Below, piece by piece: positions 7,783 through 17,752 of a DNA stretch of 64,000 bases (positions are counted from its first letter, which is position 1; each line of letters opens with the position of its first letter). A program made the position numbers and the translations under genes. The notes beneath the pieces are model-generated. The model saw only the letters and a program-made list of their open reading frames with translations. It was not told where the DNA came from and ran no database searches. This DNA is from Paenibacillus sp. 1_12. GTDB taxonomy: Bacteria; Bacillota; Bacilli; Paenibacillales; NBRC-103111. Where the stretch lies: contig NZ_FOTE01000008.1 in NCBI RefSeq assembly GCF_900114475.1, forward strand, positions 62,001 to 126,000. Direction: 5' to 3'.

Positions 7783-7965
7783 TCAAATAGGAACAATTTG
7801 TGGATAAGTCTAAAAGAGATATTAAAGCTGGGGCCAAGCTGTCGTGAAAAACATGAGTTATATTTTAAGCAAAGCAGGTTACGTAGGCAGCTATCACAGC
7901 TGAGATGGAGCCAGATCTCGGCTGCGATTTCCGGTCTTGCTGCCATATATAAAGAAACCAGAAAA

Positions 7966-8007
7966 CCAGCTGACAAAGATAACTTAACTTTGTCAGCTGG
8001 TTTTTGG
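7966..8007 (-). terminator. Strong bidirectional terminator hairpin
   Basis: A perfect 13-bp stem, CCAGCTGACAAAG (7966-7978) with CTTTGTCAGCTGG (7988-8000), followed by TTTTT on the plus strand and TTTTC on the minus strand. On the minus strand it lies just beyond the decayed transporter gene and was probably its terminator. Confidence 0.85.
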
Positions 8008-8102
8008 TCTATCGTTCCTTTGGTCAATTTAACATCCCTGAGACAAAGACAAATGAAGTCAGATCATAGTATTCATATGGGTTAAATCGAGATAATGTTA
8101 GC

Positions 8103-8375
8103 TTAGTTCAGACCGTTGCCGTTATTTATGCTGGTTCGTTTCCCGGTATTGAATCGGTGTAAGATATTCATGCTTCTTGAGAGCCGGTACATCATCCCAT
8201 ATCCAGTCCTACTGGCAACCATGCCGAGCATTACCGAACCTGCCGCGATTCCAATATCGAATAAATTGTAGAAAGTAGCTATAGCTGAGCCTCTTGGGGA
8301 CCTATCTTATCGAAGACTTTACCCGAAATGAAACGAACCAATACTTCAAAGCGTCTTATGCTTACAATACTTTTT
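8103..8375 (-). pseudogene. Remnant of an MFS transporter gene (C-terminal part, frameshifted)
   Basis: Read on the minus strand, about 8375-8285 encodes RFEVLVRFISGKVFDKIGP, typical of an MFS loop (RFxxGKxFDxxG), then hits a stop. A second frame from about 8285 to the TAA at 8103-8105 encodes ATFYNLFDIGIAAGSVMLGM and a following RTGYGMMY segment, typical of a late MFS helix. The two pieces join through a frameshift and no intact upstream part exists, so the gene is decayed. A strong hairpin lies about 100 bases past it. The rest of 7783-8597 shows no gene. Confidence 0.7.
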
Positions 8376-8597
8376 CACGCCGTGGGCCAATAGGACATGT
8401 TTTATAGATTGTAGTCGAATTTGTTCAGATATTTTTCAAAACCGGTTGTTATAGTAAAAAAATGTCGTAACTTCTTTCTTTTGAAATATAAGGCAGATCA
8501 ATAGGGGGCAAGAACGGACTGTCATTTTGCAATATAAAAAACGAATCGATGGTACATGTGATTATATGAGCCATACGTGAAGGAGAAGCTGAACCAA

Positions 8598-11500
8598 ATG
8601 AAACGATATCCAGCAAAATTGGTGTCATGGGTGATGATGGTTTGCATGATGATTGCCATGATGCAGCCGCTAACCGTGCCTGCTTATGCAGCAGAGGCTA
8701 CAAAATGGGTTACTTACAAGAACGATGATTTCTCAAATGCCAATCAAGTTAATCTGTTCTCGCTAAACGGCAGCACAGCCATTGTTACAGATAATCAGAG
8801 TCGAAAGGTGCTGCGTTTAACACCTGCAACCGGGAACTTGTTTGGTACGGCTTTTAACAAGAAGCTGATAGCTCCCGGGAATAAGTATTCATTCAGTACG
8901 TTTTTTAAATTTAACTTGAATTCGTCACATGAAAGCAGCCCTGCGGACGGAATCACCTTTACCGTTCAAGCCCAGTCAAACAGTGCAGGATCGGTAGGAC
9001 AAGGTATTGGATACGGAGGGATTACCCCGAGTTTTGCAATTAAATACGATACCTATAAGAACGAATCTCCCGTTAATGATCCGTCGAACAACTATATCGG
9101 CTTAGCCGTAAACGGTAACGTTAATAATACGAATGCTAATTGGTATACAACAAACCTGAATTCAGTTAAGCTTGCTGACGGCAATGACCATTACACTTGG
9201 ATTGACTATGATGGAAGCAGCAACAATGTCAAGGTTTATATCAGTAACAGTCTTACACGACCGACTTCTCCTGTGCTGGATGTGAATGGCATTGATCTGG
9301 AGAACATTTTTAGCGGCAAATCAGGTGTTTATGCAGGATTCACTGCGGCAACCGGCGGCTCCAAGGAGATTCACGATATTATCTCGTGGTATTTTGTCAA
9401 CGATCTGGATCCGATCGATACATTAAAGTATACCTATAGACAAGCTCCCACCCAAGTAACCGTTAGTGCTACACCGACAGGACAACCAGGCAAATTCAAC
9501 GTGACGACAACACTGCTTGACGTCGATGGAAACCCGGTATCAGATGCTCCGGTTAAGCTGAGCACAAAACCGCTGGGCAATGTAGTCGATCAGCTTGGTA
9601 ATCCACTGTCAGGTTTGCAATCAGACAATAATGGACAGGCAACGGCTGTTATTGATTTTGGAGGAGCTTCTCCTGCGGGTGAAGCAGCTGTAACAGCAGC
9701 ATCTATCGGAGGAGCCTATCAATCCGTTCCGATTCTGATATTATCTACAGGAACAACGGTAGAGACAGCTTCCACACTTACATGGAGCTCAGTCACCGGT
9801 GCAGACTACTATGATCTGTATAAGGATGGAGCTTTGTACAAGGCTAGTGTTACGGGTGTCACCTATGCACTGACCGACCTTACCCCGGGAATTGACGCTA
9901 CCTTTACAGTAAAGGCAATAAAGAACGGAGTGGGTACCCTTACATCTAATCTCGTGGCGATTCCTTCCCTGGTAGCTCTTGCATTGGATAGCATAGCTTA
10001 TTCATTACCTGCAGGATCAACACATCAAACCGTTGTTTCAACTGTGTATTCAGATCCAACTAGAAACGGAGATGTAACGAATTCATCCAATTATAGTTCT
10101 GCTGCCTCTGGAATTGCGACAGTCAGCTCAAGTGGAGTTGTCACGGCTGTTGGAGCGGGAACAACTGTAATCACGGCCGTTTATAGTGGAAAGTATGTAC
10201 AAGCTACGGTTACAGTACCTATTGATGCTCCAACAGGTGTGGCAACCAGCAATGTAACAACAACAGAAGCGACGGTTAGCTGGAATGCGGTTCCCATCGC
10301 CCAGTCGTATAACATCTATGACAATGGAATATTGATTAAATCGGGTGTGACCGATACTCGTTACACAGTAACAGAACTTGTACCTGGAACCGTGCACAAC
10401 TTTACGGTAAGTGCTGTTAGCAATCATATAGAATCAACACAATCAAGCGGATCAAGTGTAACCACATCGGCAATACGTGATTTGAAAGTAGATCCGGCCA
10501 GCTATACCTTGCTCACTGGAGCCACACATCCAACGAAGACGAGTGCAGTATTTATGGATGAAAGTGTAAAGGATGTGACCAAACAGGCAACATACATCTC
10601 TTCCAATCCTGGTGTTGCTTCTGTTGATGCGAATGGTTTAATTACAGCCATAGCACCTGGAACAACAACGATTACGGTAACCTATGACGGAAAGACCACC
10701 ACACAAACGATCGTGGTTCAAGACAGCGTTCCGCAGTTTAACGTAACTTTGAGCGCATCACCAGAATCTGTTGTGGGAGACGGCAGCTCCAAGGTAACGT
10801 TGACCGCCCGTGCAGTCTCGAAAAATGGTAGTCCAGTTGCCGGAGTTCCAGTCACGTTCCACTTCGGAAATAATCCAGCGAATGATGTTACAGCCATTAC
10901 GAATGAACAGGGCATTGCTTCCATTGAGTATACGACTCCGACCCTTCAAGGTACGAGGCCTGTCAATGAAGTGATTACAGCATCGGCGGTAGATCCAAAA
11001 TCCGGATTGTCCACACAGCAAAGTACATCGATTGATTATTTGCCCGCTTCTGTACAAGGTATAGTAATTGACCAGGTAACGGGAAAACCCGCTGCAAATT
11101 CAACTGTTAAGGTGACTGCCGATTTTGACGGGGACGGAATTATTGACTTCTCTTCGACTGTAACGACTGGACCGGATGGTTCTTATCATATCGGTGTACC
11201 TCGCGGTAATTTCAACTATACTATGAATATTCAAACGTCGGTACAAATCGGAAATCAAACGGTAACATTAAATAGAACCCAAACGGCAGCTGTAGGCACA
11301 TTGAATGCTGTAGGTCAGAAAATTGATTCGACGAATAAAATTAGCGGACAGTTATTCATTGCTGCTTCCTCTAAACAGACTTCACAGCCAACCGTAGGCA
11401 GCTTGTTCGGAAACGGGAATGTTAGTGCAATCATCAAAGACATGAACGGCAATACTATCATTTCAACCATTGCGCTTGATGCTAACGGAAACTTTGAACT

Positions 11501-13082
11501 CGACAATGTTCCACAAGGTCAGTATAAGATTTCGTACCAGATCAAAGCTCCGGATGGAACCTTATTGGCTGGACCCTCTATGACCGTAAATGTGAACCAA
11601 AACGGGCAGCTGGGTGTTGCTTACTCCTTAATTGATCCTTATGGAATTGTGACAGATGAAGTCACCAAACAAATAGTTAGCGGTGCGACTGTAAATCTGT
11701 ACTGGGCGGATACGGATTTGAACAAGCAAAAAGGGCGTACGCCAAATACACTCGTCAACTTACCTGAGCTGCAGAGCTTTGCACCGAATCAGAACCATAA
11801 TCCGCAAATAACAGATGCTGCTGGGCAATACGCTTGGATGGTATATCCGGACGGAGATTATTATATTATCGCAAGCAAACCGGGCTATTTTATTTACAGC
11901 ACGTTGGAAACGAAGCCAAATGCACCTGCAGTCAACGGTTCAGACAGCTATATTCAAAATGGGATCATCCACGTGGGACAAGATATTGTAAACTTTAACT
12001 TTGCAATGAGGCAAATCTATTCCAATCAAACTAGTTCTGGAAGTGGATCCGGAGGCGGTTCTGGATATGTGCCGGCTCTACCTGATGTATTATTGAATCT
12101 GTCTGTAGACAAGAATCTTGTCAAAGAAGGCGATACATCAACGATTACAGTGGAGTATAAAAATCAGACCTCCGCTAAATTGGAATCCGGTGTTATTTCC
12201 ATTACGATTTCAGAAGGCGCGGAGCTTGTAAATGCAGACGGTGGCACCGTTGATGGAAACAAAATTTCCTGGAGCATTAGTAATTTGGCTGCAGGAGAAG
12301 CAGGAAGCTTCAAGGTACAATTGAAGTGGGGTCTTATTGGAGCTGCGGATACGCAGGTTACTATTCCCGTACAGTTTGCAACTAACAGCAACGGGGTTAC
12401 TACAGTGAAAGCCGATTCAACGATTCAAATGAAAATATTTTCTGAGCGCTTTGGAAATCAGAAGCATCAACGATATATACTTGGATATCCTGATGGGAAC
12501 TTCCTTCCGGACAACTCTTTGACGCGGGCGGAGCTTGCAGCTGTCGTTGCGAGACTGACTGAGAATGTTAAGGTAAATGATGCTCTTACGTATACCGATA
12601 TTCGTGAAGATCATTGGGCGGTAAACTACGTCAAGATAGCAACGAAGCACGGTTACTTCAGTGGTTTTGAAGACGGAAGCTTCCATCCTGAAGCTCAGGT
12701 CTCCAGAGGTGAGTTGGCATCTGTTATGGCACGTTTCTTGAAATTGAAGGTCAGTGCCGCTGGCGATACATATTTCACAGATGTTAAAGACCATTGGGCT
12801 GCAGACTCGATTGAGCAGCTGTATCGAAGCAAGTTCCTTACCGGATATCCGGACGGGACATTTAAGCCTCAAGACCGTATCCACAGAGTTGAAGCAGTAA
12901 CTATGATCAACAGGATGCTGTATCGCGGTCCGTTGAAAGGCATCGCTCCATTATTCCCGGATGTTGTGGAAAGTCACTGGGGCTTTGGGGATGTACAGGA
13001 AGCTACTTCTTCCCATGAATCAGATCGAAACCAAGATGGAAGTGAAACTTGGAAGAATAAGCTTGAAGACGATGTAAAATAA
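8598..13082 (+). CDS. Large secreted S-layer-anchored protein with lectin-like, Ig-like, Fn3 and SLH domains
   Basis: A 1,494-residue cell-surface protein. A signal peptide (residues 1-32, ending PAYAAEA) precedes an L-type-lectin-like domain (about 35-270, with DGITFTVQAQ and GIGYGGITPSFAIKYDTY). Then come a bacterial Ig-like domain (VTVSATPTGQPGKFNVTTTL), two fibronectin-III/Big-2 alternations (WSSVTGADYYDLYKDG; SSGVVTAVGAGTTVITAVY), an invasin-like Ig domain (about 715-815), three carboxypeptidase-regulatory-like repeats (about 820-1135), a Gly/Ser linker near 1145, a DUF11-like domain, and three SLH domains (about 1287-1470, with GYPDGNFLPDNSLTRAELAA) that bind pyruvylated wall polymer. 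ATG 8598 is chosen because AGGAG lies 12 bases upstream and it gives a clean signal peptide; GTG 8577 is possible. Likely role: adhesion or carbohydrate binding at the S-layer. A strong terminator follows. Confidence 0.88.
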   Translation: MKRYPAKLVSWVMMVCMMIAMMQPLTVPAYAAEATKWVTYKNDDFSNANQVNLFSLNGSTAIVTDNQSRKVLRLTPATGNLFGTAFNKKLIAPGNKYSFSTFFKFNLNSSHESSPADGITFTVQAQSNSAGSVGQGIGYGGITPSFAIKYDTYKNESPVNDPSNNYIGLAVNGNVNNTNANWYTTNLNSVKLADGNDHYTWIDYDGSSNNVKVYISNSLTRPTSPVLDVNGIDLENIFSGKSGVYAGFTAATGGSKEIHDIISWYFVNDLDPIDTLKYTYRQAPTQVTVSATPTGQPGKFNVTTTLLDVDGNPVSDAPVKLSTKPLGNVVDQLGNPLSGLQSDNNGQATAVIDFGGASPAGEAAVTAASIGGAYQSVPILILSTGTTVETASTLTWSSVTGADYYDLYKDGALYKASVTGVTYALTDLTPGIDATFTVKAIKNGVGTLTSNLVAIPSLVALALDSIAYSLPAGSTHQTVVSTVYSDPTRNGDVTNSSNYSSAASGIATVSSSGVVTAVGAGTTVITAVYSGKYVQATVTVPIDAPTGVATSNVTTTEATVSWNAVPIAQSYNIYDNGILIKSGVTDTRYTVTELVPGTVHNFTVSAVSNHIESTQSSGSSVTTSAIRDLKVDPASYTLLTGATHPTKTSAVFMDESVKDVTKQATYISSNPGVASVDANGLITAIAPGTTTITVTYDGKTTTQTIVVQDSVPQFNVTLSASPESVVGDGSSKVTLTARAVSKNGSPVAGVPVTFHFGNNPANDVTAITNEQGIASIEYTTPTLQGTRPVNEVITASAVDPKSGLSTQQSTSIDYLPASVQGIVIDQVTGKPAANSTVKVTADFDGDGIIDFSSTVTTGPDGSYHIGVPRGNFNYTMNIQTSVQIGNQTVTLNRTQTAAVGTLNAVGQKIDSTNKISGQLFIAASSKQTSQPTVGSLFGNGNVSAIIKDMNGNTIISTIALDANGNFELDNVPQGQYKISYQIKAPDGTLLAGPSMTVNVNQNGQLGVAYSLIDPYGIVTDEVTKQIVSGATVNLYWADTDLNKQKGRTPNTLVNLPELQSFAPNQNHNPQITDAAGQYAWMVYPDGDYYIIASKPGYFIYSTLETKPNAPAVNGSDSYIQNGIIHVGQDIVNFNFAMRQIYSNQTSSGSGSGGGSGYVPALPDVLLNLSVDKNLVKEGDTSTITVEYKNQTSAKLESGVISITISEGAELVNADGGTVDGNKISWSISNLAAGEAGSFKVQLKWGLIGAADTQVTIPVQFATNSNGVTTVKADSTIQMKIFSERFGNQKHQRYILGYPDGNFLPDNSLTRAELAAVVARLTENVKVNDALTYTDIREDHWAVNYVKIATKHGYFSGFEDGSFHPEAQVSRGELASVMARFLKLKVSAAGDTYFTDVKDHWAADSIEQLYRSKFLTGYPDGTFKPQDRIHRVEAVTMINRMLYRGPLKGIAPLFPDVVESHWGFGDVQEATSSHESDRNQDGSETWKNKLEDDVK

Positions 13083-13127
13083 ATAATAACCGGGTGCGCA
13101 AATACAATGTGCGCCCGGTTATTATTT
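13083..13127 (+). terminator. Terminator of the first SLH protein gene
   Basis: AATAATAACCGGG(T)GCGCA pairs with TGTGCGCCCGGTTATTATT around a short loop, then TTATT. It starts right after the stop codon and is symmetrical enough to act in both directions. Confidence 0.85.
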
Positions 13128-13131
13128 ATTT

Positions 13132-13208
13132 CTAGATAAGATGAACCAAAGAAACACACAGCCCGAGCGGAGAAAGCGGACCCTTCTGGAGAAACGAAGT
13201 GTTCGCTT
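13132..13208 (-). repeat. Partial copy of MITE-like element family 1 (right end only)
   Basis: Reverse-oriented copy of the right-hand 78 bases of the element seen complete at 44464-44672, beginning with the terminal repeat (TAAGATGAACCA) and including the GTTTCTC...CTTCGTTTC block. It stops abruptly after GTTCGCTT. It lies between the SLH gene terminator and the 3' end of the chemoreceptor fusion gene. Confidence 0.8.
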
Positions 13209-13227
13209 GAAACCCTCAGACAGCAGA

Positions 13228-15153
13228 CTATTTGACCAATAGGAGTTCAAAGTCTATGTCCTTGTTCAGAAAGCCTTCTTGTTTAATAAGCTGTGCAAAG
13301 CCCTGCAGTGTAGAGTGATCGGTTTTGGAATTCCAGATAATCCGTTTTAACGCGCGCTCAATCGCATCGGCAGATAGTGATTGACCAGTCAATTGCTCAA
13401 GGGATTGGGAAAGCGTGTGATAGGTGTCCGGTCTTTTCTCGCTAATGGATTGCAAGGAAATATTGTGTGCTTGCAGAAATCGAGAGACGGCCTCAGGATG
13501 ATTCTGAACAAAGTCCCGATTAACGGCAATGACTGTATTGGGGTACAGCCCCTCGTTGTATAGCTCCTGCCAATCCACGAGAACGCGTGCTGCTGCTTTA
13601 TTTTCCAGCAGGGTTACCCATGGCTCTTGTACCAGGGCCGCATCGATTTGGTTGTTTGCAAACATGGATATCAGGGTGGAGGGCTTAGCTTGTATAATGC
13701 GGATATCACCTCCGCGGAAGACGTCCTTTAAACCGTGGCGACCCAGCAGCTGTCGGAGCAATATATGCTGGCCATTTCCGTATTGCGGAATTGCGATGGT
13801 CTTTCCTCGTAACTGTCCAACCTGCTGAAGGCTTGAGTCTGCTCGAACAAGGAGGGCTGCTCCTCCTTGATTGACACCGGAAATGATTTGGATATTTTGT
13901 TTTTTGGAAAAAGCCTCAAACACCGGACCCGGTCCCGTATACCCGATATCAATCTGATTGTTTAATAATGCGTCGACAACGGCAGGACCCGCTGAAAAAG
14001 CGCGCGTTTCGAATTGTCCGTCAAATTGTTGCTTGAATAGTTCATGATGTATGGCCAACAATGCAGGAGCGTGAGTTAAATTCGGTATAAATCCGATACG
14101 AATTTGTTGTGTGGTTTGTTTTGTTTCCAGAGCGGCATCCCCGATGATCTCAACGACGCTAGATTTGATATCCTGAGAAATACCTTGTAGATCCTGCGTC
14201 GATCCGGCAACGGTAAGTACGGAGGAGGCTTGTTTTTCAGATAAACGTGCTACTTCATAGGCGGACGCTAACGATTGCTGGGCTAATGAAGCCACGGTAT
14301 GCAGGTGCTGGATCAGCTGATCTTTGCGATCGCTGGCTGTATGCAACAGATGGCTGGCCTCAGCTGAGTGTTCAGTGATAGTAGACAAATTAAGATGGAT
14401 TAAATCGAATTGCTGCTTCGTTTCTTCAACGGCTTGAGAGACGTTTTCTGAGGATTTCCGTGTCTCGTCTACCGTTCTGCTGAAGGTTCTTACTTGCTGC
14501 TGCATACCTTGCAATAATTCAGTAATTGTCCGTCCACTGACTGCACTTTCGACAGCCAGCTTTCTTACCTCCTGGGCAACCACCGCAAAGCCTTTACCTT
14601 GCTCTCCGGCGTGCGCCGCTTCAATAGAAGCATTTAAGGAAAGCATTTGAATGCTCTGAGAAACTTGAAAGATAGATTCCATCGCTTTGGAAATGGCTTC
14701 TGTCTTATACTCAAGGTCCTTCATGGTCGCGTGTAATTTATTTGAAATTTCTTTATTATGTATGGATTGCTGGGCCAGTACATCAACCGTGATCTTGCCG
14801 GTCTCAGCTGCACGCAGTGATTGGCCAGCAGCTGTCTCCATATGTTGAATTTGATCGACGGCCGTGTTCAGAACCTCACCTAGCGTTTCGGAGTTGACCA
14901 GACTTTTTTCGGTTTCTTCAGACTGGAGTTCAGCAGCGTTGACAATTTCGTGAATAGACAATGAGACGGTTTCCATATTTTCTATCGTATTCTTCACAAA
15001 ATGTAAGAGTGAATCTGTTGAATCCGATAAGGTACGACTTGTCTCGTAGAGCTTTTTAAATTCTTGTACAGGATGATGGGGCTGGACTGAATCCGCCTTT
15101 TCCATGGTTTTAAATGAATTGATGAAGTGTAGGCTTCTACTGAGCAGTGTCAT
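13228..15153 (-). CDS. Soluble chemoreceptor (MCP) fused to a C-terminal SsuA/NMT1-like solute-binding domain
   Basis: A 641-residue protein. Residues about 40-345 form a methyl-accepting signalling domain with the conserved hairpin tip SLNASIEAAHAGEQGKGFAV and long coiled coils before and after. Residues about 350-641 are an ABC-type substrate-binding domain of the sulfonate/nitrate/THI5 kind (RIGFIPNLTHAPALLA, NQIDIGYTGPGPVFEAF, GKTIAIPQYGNGQHILLR, DAALVQEPW). There is no signal peptide and no membrane helix, so both parts should sit in the cytoplasm, unlike usual solute-binding proteins, which are secreted. Inference: a cytoplasmic chemoreceptor whose C-terminal lobe senses an aliphatic sulfonate, nitrate or thiamine-precursor-like compound. 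AGGAGGT precedes the ATG by 8 bases. A transmembrane chemoreceptor gene follows upstream on the same strand but with its own terminator. Confidence 0.88.
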   Translation of the reverse strand: MTLLSRSLHFINSFKTMEKADSVQPHHPVQEFKKLYETSRTLSDSTDSLLHFVKNTIENMETVSLSIHEIVNAAELQSEETEKSLVNSETLGEVLNTAVDQIQHMETAAGQSLRAAETGKITVDVLAQQSIHNKEISNKLHATMKDLEYKTEAISKAMESIFQVSQSIQMLSLNASIEAAHAGEQGKGFAVVAQEVRKLAVESAVSGRTITELLQGMQQQVRTFSRTVDETRKSSENVSQAVEETKQQFDLIHLNLSTITEHSAEASHLLHTASDRKDQLIQHLHTVASLAQQSLASAYEVARLSEKQASSVLTVAGSTQDLQGISQDIKSSVVEIIGDAALETKQTTQQIRIGFIPNLTHAPALLAIHHELFKQQFDGQFETRAFSAGPAVVDALLNNQIDIGYTGPGPVFEAFSKKQNIQIISGVNQGGAALLVRADSSLQQVGQLRGKTIAIPQYGNGQHILLRQLLGRHGLKDVFRGGDIRIIQAKPSTLISMFANNQIDAALVQEPWVTLLENKAAARVLVDWQELYNEGLYPNTVIAVNRDFVQNHPEAVSRFLQAHNISLQSISEKRPDTYHTLSQSLEQLTGQSLSADAIERALKRIIWNSKTDHSTLQGFAQLIKQEGFLNKDIDFELLLVK

Positions 15154-15297
15154 GAGATCAACCTCCTATACATATTTAAAAAATAATCATGTAACGTGCA
15201 TAAATATAAGGTATAATAAAATAAAGCATAGTATTCACATTGGGATAAGTGTATAACAATTTATCATGCGTGTATTTATTTGTCAATTGAAATAAAT

Positions 15298-15328
15298 ACA
15301 AGCCATTTCCTCTGAGGAAATGGCTTGT
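15298..15328 (-). terminator. Terminator after the transmembrane chemoreceptor gene
   Basis: ACAAGCCATTTCCTC pairs perfectly with GAGGAAATGGCTTGT around a single base; on the minus strand it is followed by ATTTATTT. It separates the two chemoreceptor genes into different transcripts. Confidence 0.85.
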
Positions 15329-15386
15329 AAGAACAATTCGAACTGCTTATAAAGAGTGCTGGATGAGAGATTGAATGCAACGATGG

Positions 15387-17492
15387 CTATACCTTGAAAT
15401 GAGATAATTGATCCAGAAGCTCCTGCACCAACGCGCTTAGTGCTTCAGCAGAGGAAGAGATTTCCTCCATGGAAGCCAACTGCTCCTCGGATGAGGCCGC
15501 TATGCTTTGTGAATTTGCCGAGGAGTCCTTGGCGATTCTGGCTGAGCGGTCGATAGAAGACGCTACCTGCTCCGAGCTTGCAGATATTTGCTGTACGGCC
15601 GCTGATACCTCATCGATTTGTTGATTGACGCCGCTCATTTCCTTGGTGATCGCTTCAAATAACTGCCCGCTTTCAGAAACAGAAGCTACGCCTTTGACGA
15701 CTTCAAGCGTACTTTGACCCATAGCGTTCATAGCCAGACTCGTTTCTTGAGTCACATCATGGATCAGCTGTGATACATTTTCTGCAGCGAGCTTCGTTTG
15801 CTCCGCCAGCTTGCGGACCTCAGCGGCAACGACGGCAAAACCTTTTCCTTGTTCACCGACGCGTGCAGCCTCAATGGATGCATTAAGGGCAAGCAGATTG
15901 GTTTGCGTGCTGATGTTGGTAATGACACCAATAATACTGCCGATTTCTTCTGATTTCGTATTCAGACGGGTAATAGCGGCCTCCGATTGACTGACCGTGG
16001 AACGAACGACTTCCATTTGCTGAACGGCATCATGAATGCGAAGGTTTCCTTTTTCCGTTTGACCCATGATACCTTTGGCTGCTTCTGCAACGTTGACGGT
16101 TGAACTGGCAATCCGACTCATGCCCTGAGTCATTTCATCCATAGCTCTGGAAGAGTCGTAAGCCTGCTGCTCTTGAGTCTCGGAACCCGTAGCAACCTCC
16201 TGGATCGCTTCAACAATCGTTTCGGTGGCGCGTGTTGTTTCTTCGGCACTGGCCGATAGCTCCTGTGAAGTAGCTCCGGCTGACATGGATAAATCGCTAA
16301 CCAGTTGAAGAAGCTGGCGAAGCTTCTGAATCATGACATTAAAATGCTCAGCCATGACACCAAATTCATCCTTGCTTCGGACAGGAACGGTATGAGTGAA
16401 ATCGCCCTCGGCCAAGCTTTTCAATATGCTGATTATATGGTTCAGCGGATTAACAATAACCTTCCAAACAATTAGGGCCATAAGCAGCCCAAGCAACAAT
16501 AATGAAGCAAGAGCAATCGCTATGGATATGTACAGGATGTCGTAGTAGGTTTCAAGTACGGTCGTTAAGGGTATTACTGTTTCTATGTACCACTTTTCAT
16601 TGCTGCCCGGAATGGTAATGAAATCAAAGTCGCGAATGGAGGCTACACCGTTGATATTATTGGAAAACATCTGGGTTTTTCCGTTCTGAAGCTGTTCCCA
16701 CAATTGCTGTTTTTCCGGATTATCGGCATAGTTTTTGGCAACTAGATCCGATTTACCGCCATGAGCTACATACATTCCTTTGCCTGATATTACAGTCAGG
16801 TAGCCTCCTAATGGTTTTTCCTTCTCAATATGCTGCTGCAGCGTATCCAATGCGATATCCGCACCTAATATCCCGATAAAATCCCCTTTGGTATCAAGAA
16901 TAGGAAGAATGACAGAAGTCATCATGACTTGTTTGCCAGCAGCCTGGTAGGAATAAGGCTCGAGAATCGTAATCTGCTTTGTGCGTTTGGCTATTAAGTA
17001 ATAATCCCCTGCGCCTTCCTTGTCGTAATCCTTTAGTGGTTCAATCACTTGTCTATCGCTGCTTTTAACTATATAGGACATAAAACGACCTGTCGCGTCG
17101 TCATAAGGTGTTTTATTTACATTTACCTTATCATTACCGTCAAAAGCGTTAGGCTCCCAAAGTGTGTAAAGCGCAAGAACAGTCGGTTGTTTTTCTAGCT
17201 CCTTGCCCATAATGCGGATGATATCCTCACGGGTTTGTTTCTTTTGTGTGTTCGCATCAAGCGCCACTACAGATAAGCCTTTGAGCATAGAACTGATGCC
17301 AATTAAATCCTCCTCCATGGAGACGGAAAAGGCCTGCCCTGCCTGATGGGCAGTTAGTAAACCCTTGTCCAGACTAACGGTGTACAACTGCTTCAGATTC
17401 AGAGCGATTAAAGAGGCAAATACGAGGAGAAGAGAAAGGCCGAGTGTTAATGAAAGCTTCAACGATAGTTTCAAGTTTTTGTACCATTGCAT
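15387..17492 (-). CDS. Methyl-accepting chemotaxis protein with dCache sensor and HAMP
   Basis: Transmembrane chemoreceptor of 701 residues. First membrane helix at about 12-35 (SLKLSLTLGLSLLLVFASLI), extracellular double-Cache domain at about 40-318 (with DAFDGNDKVNV-type and YSYQAAGKQVMMTSVILPI segments and PLGGYLTVISGKGMYVAHG), second helix at about 320-342, HAMP at about 343-395 (SLAEGDFTHTVPVRSKDEFG), then the methylation helices and hairpin tip (LLALNASIEAARVGEQGKGF). dCache domains of this type often bind amino acids or other small metabolites, but the ligand cannot be read here. Start 17492 (MQWYKNLK) is preceded by AAGGGGAC; in-frame ATGs 18 and 51 bases upstream overlap or precede that site. 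Transcribed alone. Confidence 0.93.
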   Translation of the reverse strand: MQWYKNLKLSLKLSLTLGLSLLLVFASLIALNLKQLYTVSLDKGLLTAHQAGQAFSVSMEEDLIGISSMLKGLSVVALDANTQKKQTREDIIRIMGKELEKQPTVLALYTLWEPNAFDGNDKVNVNKTPYDDATGRFMSYIVKSSDRQVIEPLKDYDKEGAGDYYLIAKRTKQITILEPYSYQAAGKQVMMTSVILPILDTKGDFIGILGADIALDTLQQHIEKEKPLGGYLTVISGKGMYVAHGGKSDLVAKNYADNPEKQQLWEQLQNGKTQMFSNNINGVASIRDFDFITIPGSNEKWYIETVIPLTTVLETYYDILYISIAIALASLLLLGLLMALIVWKVIVNPLNHIISILKSLAEGDFTHTVPVRSKDEFGVMAEHFNVMIQKLRQLLQLVSDLSMSAGATSQELSASAEETTRATETIVEAIQEVATGSETQEQQAYDSSRAMDEMTQGMSRIASSTVNVAEAAKGIMGQTEKGNLRIHDAVQQMEVVRSTVSQSEAAITRLNTKSEEIGSIIGVITNISTQTNLLALNASIEAARVGEQGKGFAVVAAEVRKLAEQTKLAAENVSQLIHDVTQETSLAMNAMGQSTLEVVKGVASVSESGQLFEAITKEMSGVNQQIDEVSAAVQQISASSEQVASSIDRSARIAKDSSANSQSIAASSEEQLASMEEISSSAEALSALVQELLDQLSHFKV

Positions 17493-17752
17493 AATAGAAG
17501 TCCCCTTCATACATAGATGTTTTGTCTGACTACATATTATCATAAGCAGCTTATTTATAGGATTATTTTATACGTATATTGTTAAGGAAGTGTACGTTTA
17601 AGGTTAGGAATGATTTAATGTTATTCATATTTATTTAAATTCCTACAAATGGATCTGCTGCTCGGGGAGAGGTAGAGTGTGATCAGGGTTTTGTTGTATG
17701 ATAGATACAAGGTAAGTTACCTATTTTGGAACCCATATGGAGGATAGATCGA

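Noticed and set aside
7768-8085. Open frame on the plus strand upstream of the first SLH gene
   Set aside because: It covers the hmp promoter region and a terminator stem, has no binding site, and its translation is not protein-like.
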